A DNA stretch of 64,000 bases, taken from assembly GCF_002949735.1 (NCBI RefSeq), contig NZ_CP026681.1, positions 1,054,001-1,118,000 on the forward strand, written 5' to 3'. Positions 1 to 7,942 of the stretch are shown piece after piece. Below the pieces are notes generated by a model, which was not told the origin of the DNA, ran no database searches, and was given only the letters and a program-made list of their open reading frames with translations. Position 1 is the first letter of the stretch; each line of letters starts with the position of its first letter. Source of the DNA: Nostoc sp. 'Peltigera membranacea cyanobiont' N6. GTDB taxonomy: Bacteria; Cyanobacteriota; Cyanobacteriia; Cyanobacteriales; Nostocaceae. The position numbers were made by a program, and so were the translations under genes.

Positions 1-1
1 G

Positions 2-796
2 GGTCAAGATGCAGCCCTGGAAAAGAACACCAAAGCATTACAAGCGATCGCTTACGCCGGCCACGAAATTGGCAATCACTCATTTTACCACGATCCTTGG
101 CTACATCTGTATTCAGAGGATGAAATTGAACAAGAGGTGGCGTTGGCCGAAGAACATATCAAGCGCGTCACTCATCAACATCCTATCGGCTTTCGGGGGC
201 CGGGATACAGTTTTTCTCCTGCGGTATTGAAAGTCTTAGCACGACGGGGATACGAATATGATGCTTCGACTTTTCCCACATTTTTGGGGCCCATAGCACG
301 AGCTTATTATTTAATGACCTGTAAACTGAGCAAGGAAGAACGTAAGAAACGGGAAGCCCTGTTTGGTGGTTTTAAGGATGGTTTGCAGCCTTTAAAACCT
401 TTCCAGTGGAAGATGGGTAAGGATAAACTGACTGAAATTCCCGTTACCACCATGCCAATTTTCAAAGTGCCAATTCACTTCAGTTACATCATGTACCTGA
501 GTACATTTTCTTCGGAAGTGGCCTTACTCTACCTGCGAATTGCCCTTTGGCTGTGTAAACTTACACGCGTCCAGCCTTCTTTGCTATTCCATCCTACAGA
601 CTTTATCAGCCAAGAGGATGTGCCAGAACTATTATTCTTCCCTGGAATGAGTGTTCCCACCTACAAAAAGCTGGCAATAGTGAACAAAAGTTTAGAACTT
701 ATATCCAGTCAGTTCAATGTTTTAACTGTTGGACAACACGCCAAATCCGTAGTCGGCGCACGTCAACTACCTGTATTAGTGCCTCAAAAGAGGTAA
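2..796 (+). CDS. Polysaccharide deacetylase family protein (5' end outside window)
   Basis: The reading frame is open from base 2, so the gene begins upstream of the window and only the C-terminal 264 residues are present. The motif GHEIGNHSFYH near the start is the metal-binding H-x3-H element of the NodB / polysaccharide deacetylase fold (carbohydrate esterase family 4), and RGPGYSFS corresponds to the substrate-groove motif. Family members remove acetyl groups from N-acetylated glycans such as peptidoglycan or exopolysaccharide using a divalent metal. The catalytic first Asp motif would lie upstream and cannot be checked. The conserved C-terminal stretch ends in LLFHPTDFI, resembling the last His motif. 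The substrate is not predictable from this fragment. Confidence 0.85.
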   Translation, partial: GQDAALEKNTKALQAIAYAGHEIGNHSFYHDPWLHLYSEDEIEQEVALAEEHIKRVTHQHPIGFRGPGYSFSPAVLKVLARRGYEYDASTFPTFLGPIARAYYLMTCKLSKEERKKREALFGGFKDGLQPLKPFQWKMGKDKLTEIPVTTMPIFKVPIHFSYIMYLSTFSSEVALLYLRIALWLCKLTRVQPSLLFHPTDFISQEDVPELLFFPGMSVPTYKKLAIVNKSLELISSQFNVLTVGQHAKSVVGARQLPVLVPQKR

Positions 797-960
797 AAAA
801 ATATAATCTATGGGATTTATTCAGGTAAATTTGTATCCTTAATTACAGGAAAAATTAATTTTTACCTGTTTCAATTTTGAAACCAGCTGACATTTGCTTG
901 CAAGAATGTGTAAAGTAATTGATAGTCAACTACTATCTTAAATTTTTTACACATCTATCT

Positions 961-1200
961 ATGGTTAGAAAAACTCAACGCCTTTTGCTGCTAGTTATTT
1001 CCTGTAGTATAACTGGTGTAATTTTGGGAGGTACTGCTGCTTGGGCAGAAAGTAATCTCTGCTTGGAAGAGAGTAAGGTTACAAGTGACTGTCTAACTCA
1101 AGATCCAATCCAAAAAACTATCCAAGGAATGAGTACCGGATTGTTAGCTGGGGCTGGGGCCGCTTGCGGTGCAGTATGGCAGTTAAGGCATGAAGATTGA
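961..1200 (+). CDS. Small exported or membrane hypothetical protein
   Basis: A 79-residue protein with a basic N-terminus and a hydrophobic segment ending in an AWA-ES sequence that looks like a signal-peptidase cleavage site. Two Cys follow, then a Gly/Ala-rich hydrophobic helix (GLLAGAGAACGAVW) near the C-terminus. I chose the ATG at 961; an in-frame TTG at 919 would add 14 residues ahead of the signal sequence and is less likely. A good hairpin terminator lies just downstream. I do not recognise the family; it is probably a periplasmic or membrane-anchored small protein. Confidence 0.6.
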   Translation: MVRKTQRLLLLVISCSITGVILGGTAAWAESNLCLEESKVTSDCLTQDPIQKTIQGMSTGLLAGAGAACGAVWQLRHED

Positions 1201-1213
1201 GCGTAAACTACCA

Positions 1214-1245
1214 CTAACCCGAAGTATCGGGTTAGATTAGTTTTC
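1214..1245 (+). terminator. Hairpin terminator after the small exported protein
   Basis: A 9-bp perfect stem (CTAACCCGA with TCGGGTTAG) with a 4-nt loop, followed by a T-rich stretch. It starts 13 bases after the stop codon of the preceding gene. Confidence 0.6.
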
Positions 1246-1318
1246 TATACTAATTAGCCAATGCCTCCACTTTGACTTTCGGCCAGCATTTAAGTTATGT
1301 GGGTCAATTATCCTGTAT

Positions 1319-1513
1319 TTATGTGGCTTTGGAAGAATACCGATCTATTAATGCACGAGCAAATTTCTGGTGTTGTTCAGCTAAATGTTGAGGATAGATG
1401 AACTGAGCATTGCCCATGAAGCGATATACCCAGCGACAAAACTCCTCCAGCGATCGCTCAGGAAGTTTAACACTATAATCTACGTAAGTAAGTTTGCTAT
1501 GTGTATTATTCAT
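1319..1513 (-). pseudogene. Fragment of a WYL-domain regulator (C-terminal end only), copy 1
   Basis: This 64-residue frame reads LPERSLEEFCRWVYRFMGNA and then a helix ending in ARALIDRY. That resembles the last 50-60 residues of WYL-domain transcription regulators, where a Trp-rich strand (WVxxxG) precedes a terminal helix. There is no helix-turn-helix or WYL core, and a stop codon lies directly upstream in frame, so it is a gene fragment. It lies inside the direct repeat at 1325-1558, which recurs at 2009-2353. It could still be expressed as a small protein, but nothing supports that. Confidence 0.5.
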
Positions 1514-1558
1514 AAGTCTGGGTTAATCGTCTGGATTGGTGAACGAAATAATCAGCTT
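1325..1558. repeat. Direct repeat copy 1, about 234 bp
   Basis: Nearly identical to 2009-2353 once the 108-bp insertion in that copy is removed. Both copies start at GGCTTTGGAAGAATACCGAT and end at AATAATCAGCTT. The repeat carries the WYL-like fragment on the minus strand. Confidence 0.8.
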
Positions 1559-1663
1559 TTTGGTCACTTACGTTGTTTTATTGACAAAAGCTAGTCATCT
1601 CAAAATTTTTAACCTTCTGCTGGTTTCTGTGTAACTGAGGCAGTTGAATTTAGACTTGAATTG

Positions 1664-1936
1664 ATGGGACTGGAGGAAAGACTGGTGACGAGAGCAATTG
1701 GTCTAGAGCAAATTATTGCCCAAAAGGTTCTTAGCTTATCAAAGGAACAACAGCAGCAAGTACTTGACTTTATAGAATTTCTGCAATTGAAATCACTAAC
1801 AGTGGAGTTTAAGCACCATGATGGCACGCCAATGTCTGCTTTAGAAGCAGCAGGAGACTTAGTTGGCTGCGTGGATTCTGGGCCTGGGGATCTCTCGACA
1901 AACAAGGAGTACCTTAAAAGACCATTAACAGAATGA
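1664..1936 (+). CDS. DUF2281-like antitoxin of a PIN-type toxin-antitoxin pair
   Basis: A 90-residue protein with the block VLSLSKEQQQQVLDFIEFLQ, typical of DUF2281 / VapB-like antitoxins that sit before PIN-domain ribonuclease toxins. I took the ATG at 1664; a TTG lies directly before it. Its stop codon overlaps the start of the next gene in an ATGA arrangement, the usual translational coupling of such pairs. The partner toxin is truncated, so this antitoxin is now effectively an orphan. Family known; pairing inferred from the overlap. Confidence 0.65.
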   Translation: MGLEERLVTRAIGLEQIIAQKVLSLSKEQQQQVLDFIEFLQLKSLTVEFKHHDGTPMSALEAAGDLVGCVDSGPGDLSTNKEYLKRPLTE

Positions 1937-2085
1937 AGCAAGCGGTACTGCTAGATACAGGCCCATTAGTAGCTTTAGTCAACCGGAGAGAGCAGTTTCA
2001 TAAATGGGGGCTTTGGAAGAATACCGATTTATTAATGCACGAGCAAATTTCTGGTGTTGTTCAGCTAGATGTTGAGGAGAGATGA
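1933..2085 (+). pseudogene. PIN-domain (VapC-like) toxin truncated by the repeat
   Basis: The first 26 residues (MKQAVLLDTGPLVALVNRRE, then QFHKWG) are a normal PIN-domain N-terminus with the first catalytic Asp in LLDTGPLVAL. At about position 2009 the reading frame runs into repeat copy 2, gains unrelated residues and stops at 2083-2085. The remaining acidic catalytic residues are lost, so the ribonuclease should be inactive. The repeat boundary falls exactly where similarity to the family ends. Confidence 0.75.
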
Positions 2086-2308
2086 ACTGAGCATTGCCCA
2101 TGAAGCGGTACACCCAGCGACAAAACTCCTCCAGCGATCGCTTAGGCAATTTAACAATGTAATCTACATAAGTAGGTTTGCTATGTATCTTAGGGAACTC
2201 CAAAAAATAAATTATCCCAATTTCTGGACTCAACACGACTAGTTTCTTCCCCCTGCCCCCTGCCCTAAATGCGATGGGATATTTTTTTAGTGGAAGTCCC
2301 TTATTCAT
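1979..2308 (-). pseudogene. Fragment of a WYL-domain regulator, copy 2, with MITE-derived N-terminus
   Basis: The C-terminal part repeats copy 1 almost exactly (RSLEEFCRWVYRFMGN and the ARALINRY helix). The N-terminal residues, roughly 4 to 40, are translated from a 108-bp inverted-repeat element inserted at 2193-2300 and are not ancestral. The C-terminus continues into the broken PIN gene on the other strand. It is treated as a gene remnant. Confidence 0.5.
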
Positions 2309-2353
2309 AAGTCTGGGTTAATCGCTTGGATTGGTGAACGAAATAATCAGCTT
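2009..2353. repeat. Direct repeat copy 2, split by a MITE
   Basis: Second copy of the 234-bp repeat at 1325-1558. Its left edge truncates the PIN toxin gene and it carries a 108-bp insertion at 2193-2300. It therefore arrived before, or together with, the inserted element. Confidence 0.8.
2193..2300. mobile_element. IS630-type MITE, copy A (about 108 bp)
   Basis: The ends GGGAACTCC and GGAAGTCCC are imperfect terminal inverted repeats, preceded by TA and followed by TTA. Comparison with repeat copy 1 shows that the segment is an insertion. The same ends occur at 12745-12868 and 14055-14177. TA-flanked ends of this kind are typical of non-autonomous IS630/Tc1-mariner elements. Confidence 0.7.
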
Positions 2354-2442
2354 CCGTAACTTTACTCCAATGATAGAGTTTTACAAATTAATAAAGAGTT
2401 TAGACTTTCATAAATTTCAAGTTTCTAAACTCTTAGTATAAA

Positions 2443-2494
2443 ATGCGATGGCATTTCTTATTGTTGCTAATTTTGGAGGTGCGATCACATTTTC
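2443..2494. repeat. Imperfect direct repeat, left of the CoiA-like pair
   Basis: The stretch around CTAATTTTGGAGGTGCGATC is similar to 4013-4064 (TTAATTTGGGAGGTGCAATC), about 70% identical by eye over 50 bases and in the same orientation. The two copies bracket the AT-rich pair of minus-strand genes. Confidence 0.45.
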
Positions 2495-2518
2495 TTAGCA
2501 AAGTTATTTTGTTTATAT

Positions 2519-2896
2519 TCAATACTGTTTTAGAGTTGTAGAATTAGTTTGTTCATCATGATACCAAAAAACTGGTAATGGTAGGAAATTTATATTTCTT
2601 TCGTCCATGTTGGCATCATCACTGTCATCGATATAATTATGTTCTAGGAATAATTGGTCATCTTTTGCTCGAATTAAGGATAATTCTACAAAATAGATTT
2701 CTGTTCCTTCAATCATTTTAAGGTTTGTATTCTTCTCTATATATTGAAACAGCTTCTTATCTAAATAACATTTTTTACTAGAATCACAATGGGTATTTTG
2801 GAGTTTAACTATTTCAACTTCGCCAGTAGAATCATTAATACTAATTTCCATATTTTTGTTAACCAATTTAGTACAAAATTTTTCTAAAGACAGCAT
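2519..2896 (-). CDS. Hypothetical protein, downstream partner of the CoiA-like gene
   Basis: A 125-residue acidic protein with no family I recognise. It has a short CDSSKKC pair of Cys, a predicted mix of strands and helices, and an aromatic C-terminal end (LPVFWYHDEQ). It lies 46 bases downstream of the CoiA-like gene on the same strand, so the two are probably co-transcribed. Base composition is clearly more AT-rich than the neighbouring housekeeping genes, which suggests acquisition from elsewhere. A role as accessory or immunity partner of the nuclease-like protein is conceivable, but that is inference. Confidence 0.55.
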   Translation of the reverse strand: MLSLEKFCTKLVNKNMEISINDSTGEVEIVKLQNTHCDSSKKCYLDKKLFQYIEKNTNLKMIEGTEIYFVELSLIRAKDDQLFLEHNYIDDSDDANMDERNINFLPLPVFWYHDEQTNSTTLKQY

Positions 2897-2942
2897 TTTG
2901 TAAGCAAAAATTTAGCCCCTAACTGAAAAGTTATAAAGCTTA

Positions 2943-3725
2943 TTACATATATTCTCCACCATTCTTTCTAATTAATTTTTGCTTGCAGATTTTTTGTACA
3001 CACATCAAATCTGTATCATCGTATTTCTTCAACCACCATAATATATCTTCCCCAAAATCGATAAATACAGGTTTTTCAGATTTAAACCATACATATCTAG
3101 GATTTTTCCAGTCGAATAGATGATGACCAACATAATTTTCATCAATCTGATTTTGTATTCTATATGCTGGTTGCATTTCATTGAAATCATTATGTAAATA
3201 AGGTTTTTTAAAAAAGCGTAGAGGTGGATAATAAATATTTTTCTTGTTTTTATATCTAGTTACTACTTGTTTAAAAAATGATATATCTTTGAAAAAGCTA
3301 CAGGATGGATTTGGCAGTTTAGATAAAATATAAAAATTATTTTTGAATTCATGCCCATTTACAACCCAAAACATCTTTCCATAAAAATTTTCTCGTAAAG
3401 CGAGTTCTTTTTCAGTCATTGGTGAATTTTGTACTTCAATAACCATTGCGTTGTCAGTTTTAATATCAGCAATATGCTTTTCACCAGTTACTTTATCGAA
3501 ATGAATAATTTCTTGGTTTTTTATAGGAAAATAGCTTTTCCATAATTTATGCCAATCTGTCTCTTTTTCCCACCAGTAATTACATAGTTTTAATGAGTCA
3601 TGTGCCCAATGCCAAGCATTATGGTCGCCACATCTAGAACTTGTGGGGCTACCACAAAAGCAGCATACTCCTTTTTGATTTGGTGCAGCTTCTTGTCTTG
3701 TTCCATCTACCATACAATATTTCAT
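2943..3725 (-). CDS. CoiA-like competence/nuclease family protein
   Basis: 260 residues. The N-terminal part has a CCFCG Cys motif followed by HNAWHWAH, resembling the small zinc-binding head of CoiA-like proteins. Residues 80-125 hold the nuclease-like core: HIADIKTDNAMVIEVQNSPM followed by RENFYGKMFWVVNG. This is the D...ExQ/ExK pattern of the PD-(D/E)XK fold with Gln in place of Lys, as usual in CoiA relatives. CoiA itself helps in DNA uptake; many relatives lie in mobile or defence regions. The gene is AT-rich and followed by one hypothetical gene in a probable operon. The family call is fairly safe; the function here is unknown. Confidence 0.7.
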   Translation of the reverse strand: MKYCMVDGTRQEAAPNQKGVCCFCGSPTSSRCGDHNAWHWAHDSLKLCNYWWEKETDWHKLWKSYFPIKNQEIIHFDKVTGEKHIADIKTDNAMVIEVQNSPMTEKELALRENFYGKMFWVVNGHEFKNNFYILSKLPNPSCSFFKDISFFKQVVTRYKNKKNIYYPPLRFFKKPYLHNDFNEMQPAYRIQNQIDENYVGHHLFDWKNPRYVWFKSEKPVFIDFGEDILWWLKKYDDTDLMCVQKICKQKLIRKNGGEYM

Positions 3726-4389
3726 TGTATCTGCAAATAAAATATAAATTTACTTTTTTACCAAGCTTAAAGACTAACAGGTAATTGTAATTAACTCCAA
3801 TTTTAAGTTTTAAAAACTTAAATCAATACACTTATTAAATGTTTTTTCATGCAACTATAATTTCTTTAGCTAAAATTTATTGCACTTATTTTCACCTCTA
3901 TGGAGTTACCAAACATCAGTAATTACACCACAAATCAATAAAAAACTAAAAAAAGCGCTTTAGTTCACAGAAAATACTCTAACCACCCAAAAAAATTAGA
4001 TTTTCTTTAAAAAAGTGCGCTCACATTTCTCCTGCTGTTAATTTGGGAGGTGCAATCTCTTTTGATTGGGGCGATTTATGACATTTCAGCATCTGCGTGT
4101 AAAGTGAGTTTAAGCACCTCATGCCAATAAGAAAAAGACTGCAACTATGATACAGCCTGCTGTTGAGTTTATTGCTCCTTTTATAGATTTACAGCCAATG
4201 ATTTCCATGCTTTCTGACAAGCCAATTGTCTAACTGTGCTAACACTTCGCTGCAACAGACTGAATCGATATCTGGATTGGGATGCAAAGAAGTAAGCCTA
4301 TGGGTGCATTTGCTTTCTTGGTAGCTTATAGAGAATAATCACAAATAAAGCAGCTTTGGCATCTTCGTGCGAGAGAATAAATATAAAAT
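3726..4389. other. Non-coding stretch before the Hsp70-like gene
   Basis: About 660 bases without a convincing reading frame. It is AT-rich in its first half and contains the second copy of an imperfect direct repeat (4013-4064). Promoters for the CoiA-like operon (minus) and the Hsp70-like gene (plus) must lie here, but no clear -10/-35 pair stands out. Confidence 0.5.
4013..4064. repeat. Imperfect direct repeat, right of the CoiA-like pair
   Basis: Partner of the repeat at 2443-2494, same orientation, sharing a TTTGGAGGTGC-type core. Together they flank the AT-rich two-gene module. Confidence 0.45.
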
Positions 4390-5988
4390 ATGGCGATCGC
4401 AATCGATTTTGGTACTAGCAACACAGTCATTGCTCGTTGGAACCCTGTAACCCAGCAGCCAGAAACCCTGACTCTACCAGGATTATCAATCAAACAAAGT
4501 CTCAATCCGCCACTGATTCCCAGCTTGGTTTATGTTGAAGACGCAACCCAAAATAAAGTCTTAGTCGGGCAACAAGTACGCGATCGCGGTCTTGACCTCA
4601 AAGGCGAAACGCGATTTTTCCGCAGCTTCAAGCGGGGTATTGGTGCAAATATCCAAGGTTATTTACCTGAACTAGATGGGCAAATTGTCACTTTTGAGCA
4701 AGTAGGGCAATGGTTCCTCACCAAAGTAATTGAAGAACTAGCACCCCTGCAAGGTGGGTTAGATTCTCTCGTGTTAACCGTACCTGTAGACAGTTTTGAA
4801 GCCTATCGTCACTGGTTGGGTCAAGTTTGTCAAGCCCTCCCCATTGAGCAAGTGCGGATGCTGGATGAACCCACAGCCGCCGCCTTGGGTTATGGCTTGG
4901 CAGATCGAGAAAATCTCTTGGTGATTGACTTTGGTGGTGGCACTTTAGATTTGTCCCTTGTCCGGTTGGATCAAAGCGTGCAAGCAACCACAAAGCCCTT
5001 GGGATTTCTTCTCAAGTGGGGTAATAAGTCTTTGGCTGAAGATTCAAAACAAAAAGTTAAAACTGCCCGTGTACTGGCGAAAGCTGGGCAAAATCTGGGC
5101 GGTACTGATATTGATAATTGGTTGGTAGATTACTTTGTCAAAACTCAAGAGTTGGCGGTAAGTCCCTTGACAACACGATTGGCAGAACGGGTAAAAATTC
5201 AGCTATCAACCCAAAACCAAGCTAGTGAAGTTTATTTTGATGATGAGACATTTGAAAGCTATGAATTAGAATTAAACCGCGATACTTTTGAAAATATCCT
5301 CAAAGAACACGCCTTTTTTGAGTTACTAGATGAGTCGATGACGACATTGTTGCAGCAAGCAAAACGCCAGGGAATTGAACTTTCTGATATTAATGCAGTT
5401 TTGTTGGTTGGTGGAACTGTGCAATTACCAGCAGTGCAGACATGGATCAAACAGTATTTTGAGCCAGAAAAAATCCGTTGCGAACGTCCCTTTGAAGCGA
5501 TCGCTCAAGGTGCATTACAGCTAGCTCAAGGTGTGCAAATCAAAGACTTTCTCTATCATAGTTATGGTATCCGCTACTGGGATCGCCGCAATCAGCGTCA
5601 CAAATGGCATTCTCTGATTAAAGCGGGACAAGCATATCCAATGAGTCAGCCAGTGGAATTAGTCTTAGGCGCTTCTTTAGAAAATCAGCCCAGCATTGAA
5701 TTAATTATGGGAGAATTGGGAGCAGATACGGGTAGTACTGAAGTTTATTTTGATGGCGATCGCTTAATTACCCGTCGTCTAGATGGTAACGAAACCACCG
5801 TCAAACCCCTCAACGATCGAGAAGGCGCGAGGACAATTGCCCAACTGACACCACCCGGATATCCTGGAAGCGATCGCATCAAAATTCTCTTTCAAGTTGA
5901 TGAGCAACGCTTTTTACGAATCACTGTTGAAGACTTGTTAACCAATGACACGCTTTTGGAGAATCAACTCGTGGCACAATTGAGTTAG
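4390..5988 (+). CDS. Hsp70-family (DnaK-like) ATPase
   Basis: 532 residues, shorter than DnaK (about 635). The actin-like ATPase elements are present in order: phosphate-1 AIDFGTSNT at residues 4-12, DEPTAAALGYG at about 159-169, phosphate-2 VIDFGGGTLDLS from 178, and the adenosine motif LLVGGTVQLP near 338. Between phosphate-2 and LGGTDIDNW there is a Lys-rich loop longer than in DnaK. The C-terminal part is short and lacks the canonical substrate-binding domain and lid. Cyanobacteria carry several such atypical Hsp70 proteins; clients are unknown. The start is the ATG, which overlaps a HIP1-like GGCGATCGC. No dnaJ or grpE is adjacent. Confidence 0.9.
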   Translation: MAIAIDFGTSNTVIARWNPVTQQPETLTLPGLSIKQSLNPPLIPSLVYVEDATQNKVLVGQQVRDRGLDLKGETRFFRSFKRGIGANIQGYLPELDGQIVTFEQVGQWFLTKVIEELAPLQGGLDSLVLTVPVDSFEAYRHWLGQVCQALPIEQVRMLDEPTAAALGYGLADRENLLVIDFGGGTLDLSLVRLDQSVQATTKPLGFLLKWGNKSLAEDSKQKVKTARVLAKAGQNLGGTDIDNWLVDYFVKTQELAVSPLTTRLAERVKIQLSTQNQASEVYFDDETFESYELELNRDTFENILKEHAFFELLDESMTTLLQQAKRQGIELSDINAVLLVGGTVQLPAVQTWIKQYFEPEKIRCERPFEAIAQGALQLAQGVQIKDFLYHSYGIRYWDRRNQRHKWHSLIKAGQAYPMSQPVELVLGASLENQPSIELIMGELGADTGSTEVYFDGDRLITRRLDGNETTVKPLNDREGARTIAQLTPPGYPGSDRIKILFQVDEQRFLRITVEDLLTNDTLLENQLVAQLS

Positions 5989-5993
5989 ATACA

Positions 5994-6218
5994 ATGCACA
6001 TTATCAGTCGTAAAAAGCTGCGCGAATTTTGTCAAAAGCTTAACAACTGGTACAAAGCTGCCAATAAAAGTACATGGAATAATCTTACCGAAGTGCAAGC
6101 CGTTTATCCTGAAGCAGAAGCTGTTGGTAATTTCACTGTTTTTAATATCAAAGGAAACAAATATCGTCTGATAGTTATTTCTAGCCACCCATCTTTAACC
6201 ATCCAAAAACTTGATTGA
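5994..6218 (+). pseudogene. HigB-type mRNA interferase, C-terminally truncated
   Basis: The first 63 residues follow the HigB toxin family closely (MHIISRKKLREFCQK, then VGNFTVFNIKGNKYRLIV). HigB proteins are usually about 95-105 residues and end with a YIRHVLTHxEYD-like strand and helix that carry catalytic residues. Here that end is missing and replaced by about 11 unrelated residues before the stop at 6216-6218. The end overlaps the 3' end of the convergent Uma2 gene by 38 bases, and no HigA-type antitoxin follows. It is therefore a dead toxin remnant. It starts 5 bases after the Hsp70-like gene. Confidence 0.7.
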
Positions 6219-6744
6219 CGGTTAGTGTAAGTTTAATTTCTGGTAATACAGGCAAAAAATCTTCTCCCTGAAATAGCACTGGCTGTTGTTCTGGTAAAAA
6301 TACCAAAATACTCACGTCATCAGGATCGAGGAACCATCCCAGACGACTACCATACTTTAAACAGTAGAGAATGTTCCCAATTACTTTGTTAGGTTTTTGT
6401 TCTGGCGAAAGAATCTCAATCGTCCAGTCTGGTGGAAGTTCAAAATTATCAGGTACTTCATTATCAACAGTGAACGGTATGCGTCCCCACTGAAATACAG
6501 CCACATCTGGTACTATTGAGCGTTCTCCAAAACTACAACGTAATTCGGGAAACGCATAGGCAATCTTCTGATTTTCCGCAACTTCATTAACAACAGCACC
6601 AAGTTTGCCTTGCAAGCGGCTGTGTCTCCCTTTCGGCATTGGCTTAGGAATAATCTTACCGTTAACATATTCACTCGCAGGCTTTGTTTCTGGAAGCTTC
6701 AGAAACTCTTCCAGGGTAAGTAGTTGAGTAGTTGAGTAGCTCAT
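6181..6744 (-). CDS. Uma2 family endonuclease-like protein
   Basis: 187 residues with the Uma2 (DUF820) pattern: N-terminal LTLEEFLKLPE, central VPDVAVF with the conserved Asp, and TIEILSPEQ with the conserved Glu of a PD-(D/E)XK nuclease-like fold. Uma2 genes are strongly expanded in filamentous cyanobacteria, and their biological role and DNase activity are mostly undemonstrated. This is one of five in the window. It converges on, and overlaps, the broken HigB gene. Confidence 0.85.
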   Translation of the reverse strand: MSYSTTQLLTLEEFLKLPETKPASEYVNGKIIPKPMPKGRHSRLQGKLGAVVNEVAENQKIAYAFPELRCSFGERSIVPDVAVFQWGRIPFTVDNEVPDNFELPPDWTIEILSPEQKPNKVIGNILYCLKYGSRLGWFLDPDDVSILVFLPEQQPVLFQGEDFLPVLPEIKLTLTVNQVFGWLKMGG

Positions 6745-6925
6745 GACTCCTGAATCCCTCGAAGATGTGTTTTTAGTCTAGCAGTATCTACGGACAGGTG
6801 CATTCACAGAGTTAAAGCACCTATCCATAGATCAACGAAAGAATTGAGCAGTGATTAATTCATCATCACCATAATTCTTAATTACGAATTACGTTCGCGG
6901 AGCGTGCCGGAGGCTCTATTACGAA

Positions 6926-7465
6926 TTATTTATGTACCACTACTAAAGTTCCATAGCTAGCCCAGTTGTAAACATTGCGTGCTTGCTTAACAGGTAAATT
7001 CACGCAACCGTGGCTAACTGGAGTGCCAAAACGATTATGCCAGTAAGCACCGTGGATGGCATAGCCTTCGTAAAAATACATTGTGTAAGGAACATCAGGA
7101 ATATTGTAGCCCTTGCCTCGCATCCGGTGAGTGCGATACTTAGAATTAATCCGAAATCTACCTATGGGTGTGGGAGTCGATCGCTTCCCTCCAGAAATGC
7201 GGTATGAATAAACAAGTTTTTTACCTTCCCATGCACGTAACCGTTGCTCTGACAGATCAATTTCAATCCAGCGAGGTTGGGATGTTTGCCTGAGATTAAA
7301 TTCAGTGATGCCATTTTCATCGACTGACGCAGCGATCGCTGTGGTAGAGTTGCGATCGCCTGCTAACGGTGCTGACCACGAAAATAAAGTCACTACCACC
7401 AACGCCACGCTTGTACAAAAAGTTTTTGAAGAACAAATCCCACCACTGCGAATCCAGAATTGCAT
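6926..7465 (-). CDS. L,D-transpeptidase (YkuD family), copy 1
   Basis: The YkuD catalytic signature is complete: HGAYWHNRFGTPVSHGCVNL, with His, Ser-His-Gly and the nucleophilic Cys. The enzyme forms 3-3 cross-links in peptidoglycan or attaches proteins to it, outside the membrane. The ATG at 7465 has an AGAAGG sequence about 10 bases upstream and yields a basic N-terminus plus hydrophobic signal segment (VALVVVTLFSWSAPLAG); a start at 7498 is possible but weaker. About 50% of residues match the gene at 7943-8458, so the two look like a duplication. There is no LysM or PG-binding domain, so the 179-residue protein is essentially a bare catalytic domain. Confidence 0.9.
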   Translation of the reverse strand: MQFWIRSGGICSSKTFCTSVALVVVTLFSWSAPLAGDRNSTTAIAASVDENGITEFNLRQTSQPRWIEIDLSEQRLRAWEGKKLVYSYRISGGKRSTPTPIGRFRINSKYRTHRMRGKGYNIPDVPYTMYFYEGYAIHGAYWHNRFGTPVSHGCVNLPVKQARNVYNWASYGTLVVVHK

Positions 7466-7846
7466 TATGCCTGACCTTCTAAAGTACGCAAAAATCATGA
7501 AGTGAAGGATTTACGCAATTCATCCGCTAATACTTTTCAAAACAAGTCCTAAACTAATCCGCATCTAATTAGTCATTGGTTATTTGTCATTCTTTAATGA
7601 CTAAGAACAACCTTTACAAAAAAATATGTAATCTAAATGCGTCAATGCAAAGTTTTACCCAATTAATATTTGCATTTGTAGTTTCACACAGGAATTGTCA
7701 GGATTTACGCTTATTTATTTGGGGGAAAGTGGATAATATCAAATTAGGAAAAGACTTTTAATCCTCAATCCCAAATCTAAAATCCCAACTTGGGATGAAT
7801 ACCCTCTTATATATTTTATTTCAAATCCATCAATTCCGACTCCGAA

Positions 7847-7876
7847 GATTCCCAGCATAAAATATTGCTGGGAATC
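7847..7876 (-). terminator. Hairpin downstream of L,D-transpeptidase copy 2
   Basis: Perfect 11-bp arms (GATTCCCAGCA and TGCTGGGAATC) with an 8-base AT loop, lying 67 bases after the stop of the minus-strand gene that ends at 7943. The T-run on the minus strand is short, so termination efficiency is uncertain. Confidence 0.5.
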
Positions 7877-7942
7877 ACTCAATTGTCTTGATTTGTTGTT
7901 ATTAATGATTTTATCTAAATTGCCTTATGGTTGCTCCACCTA

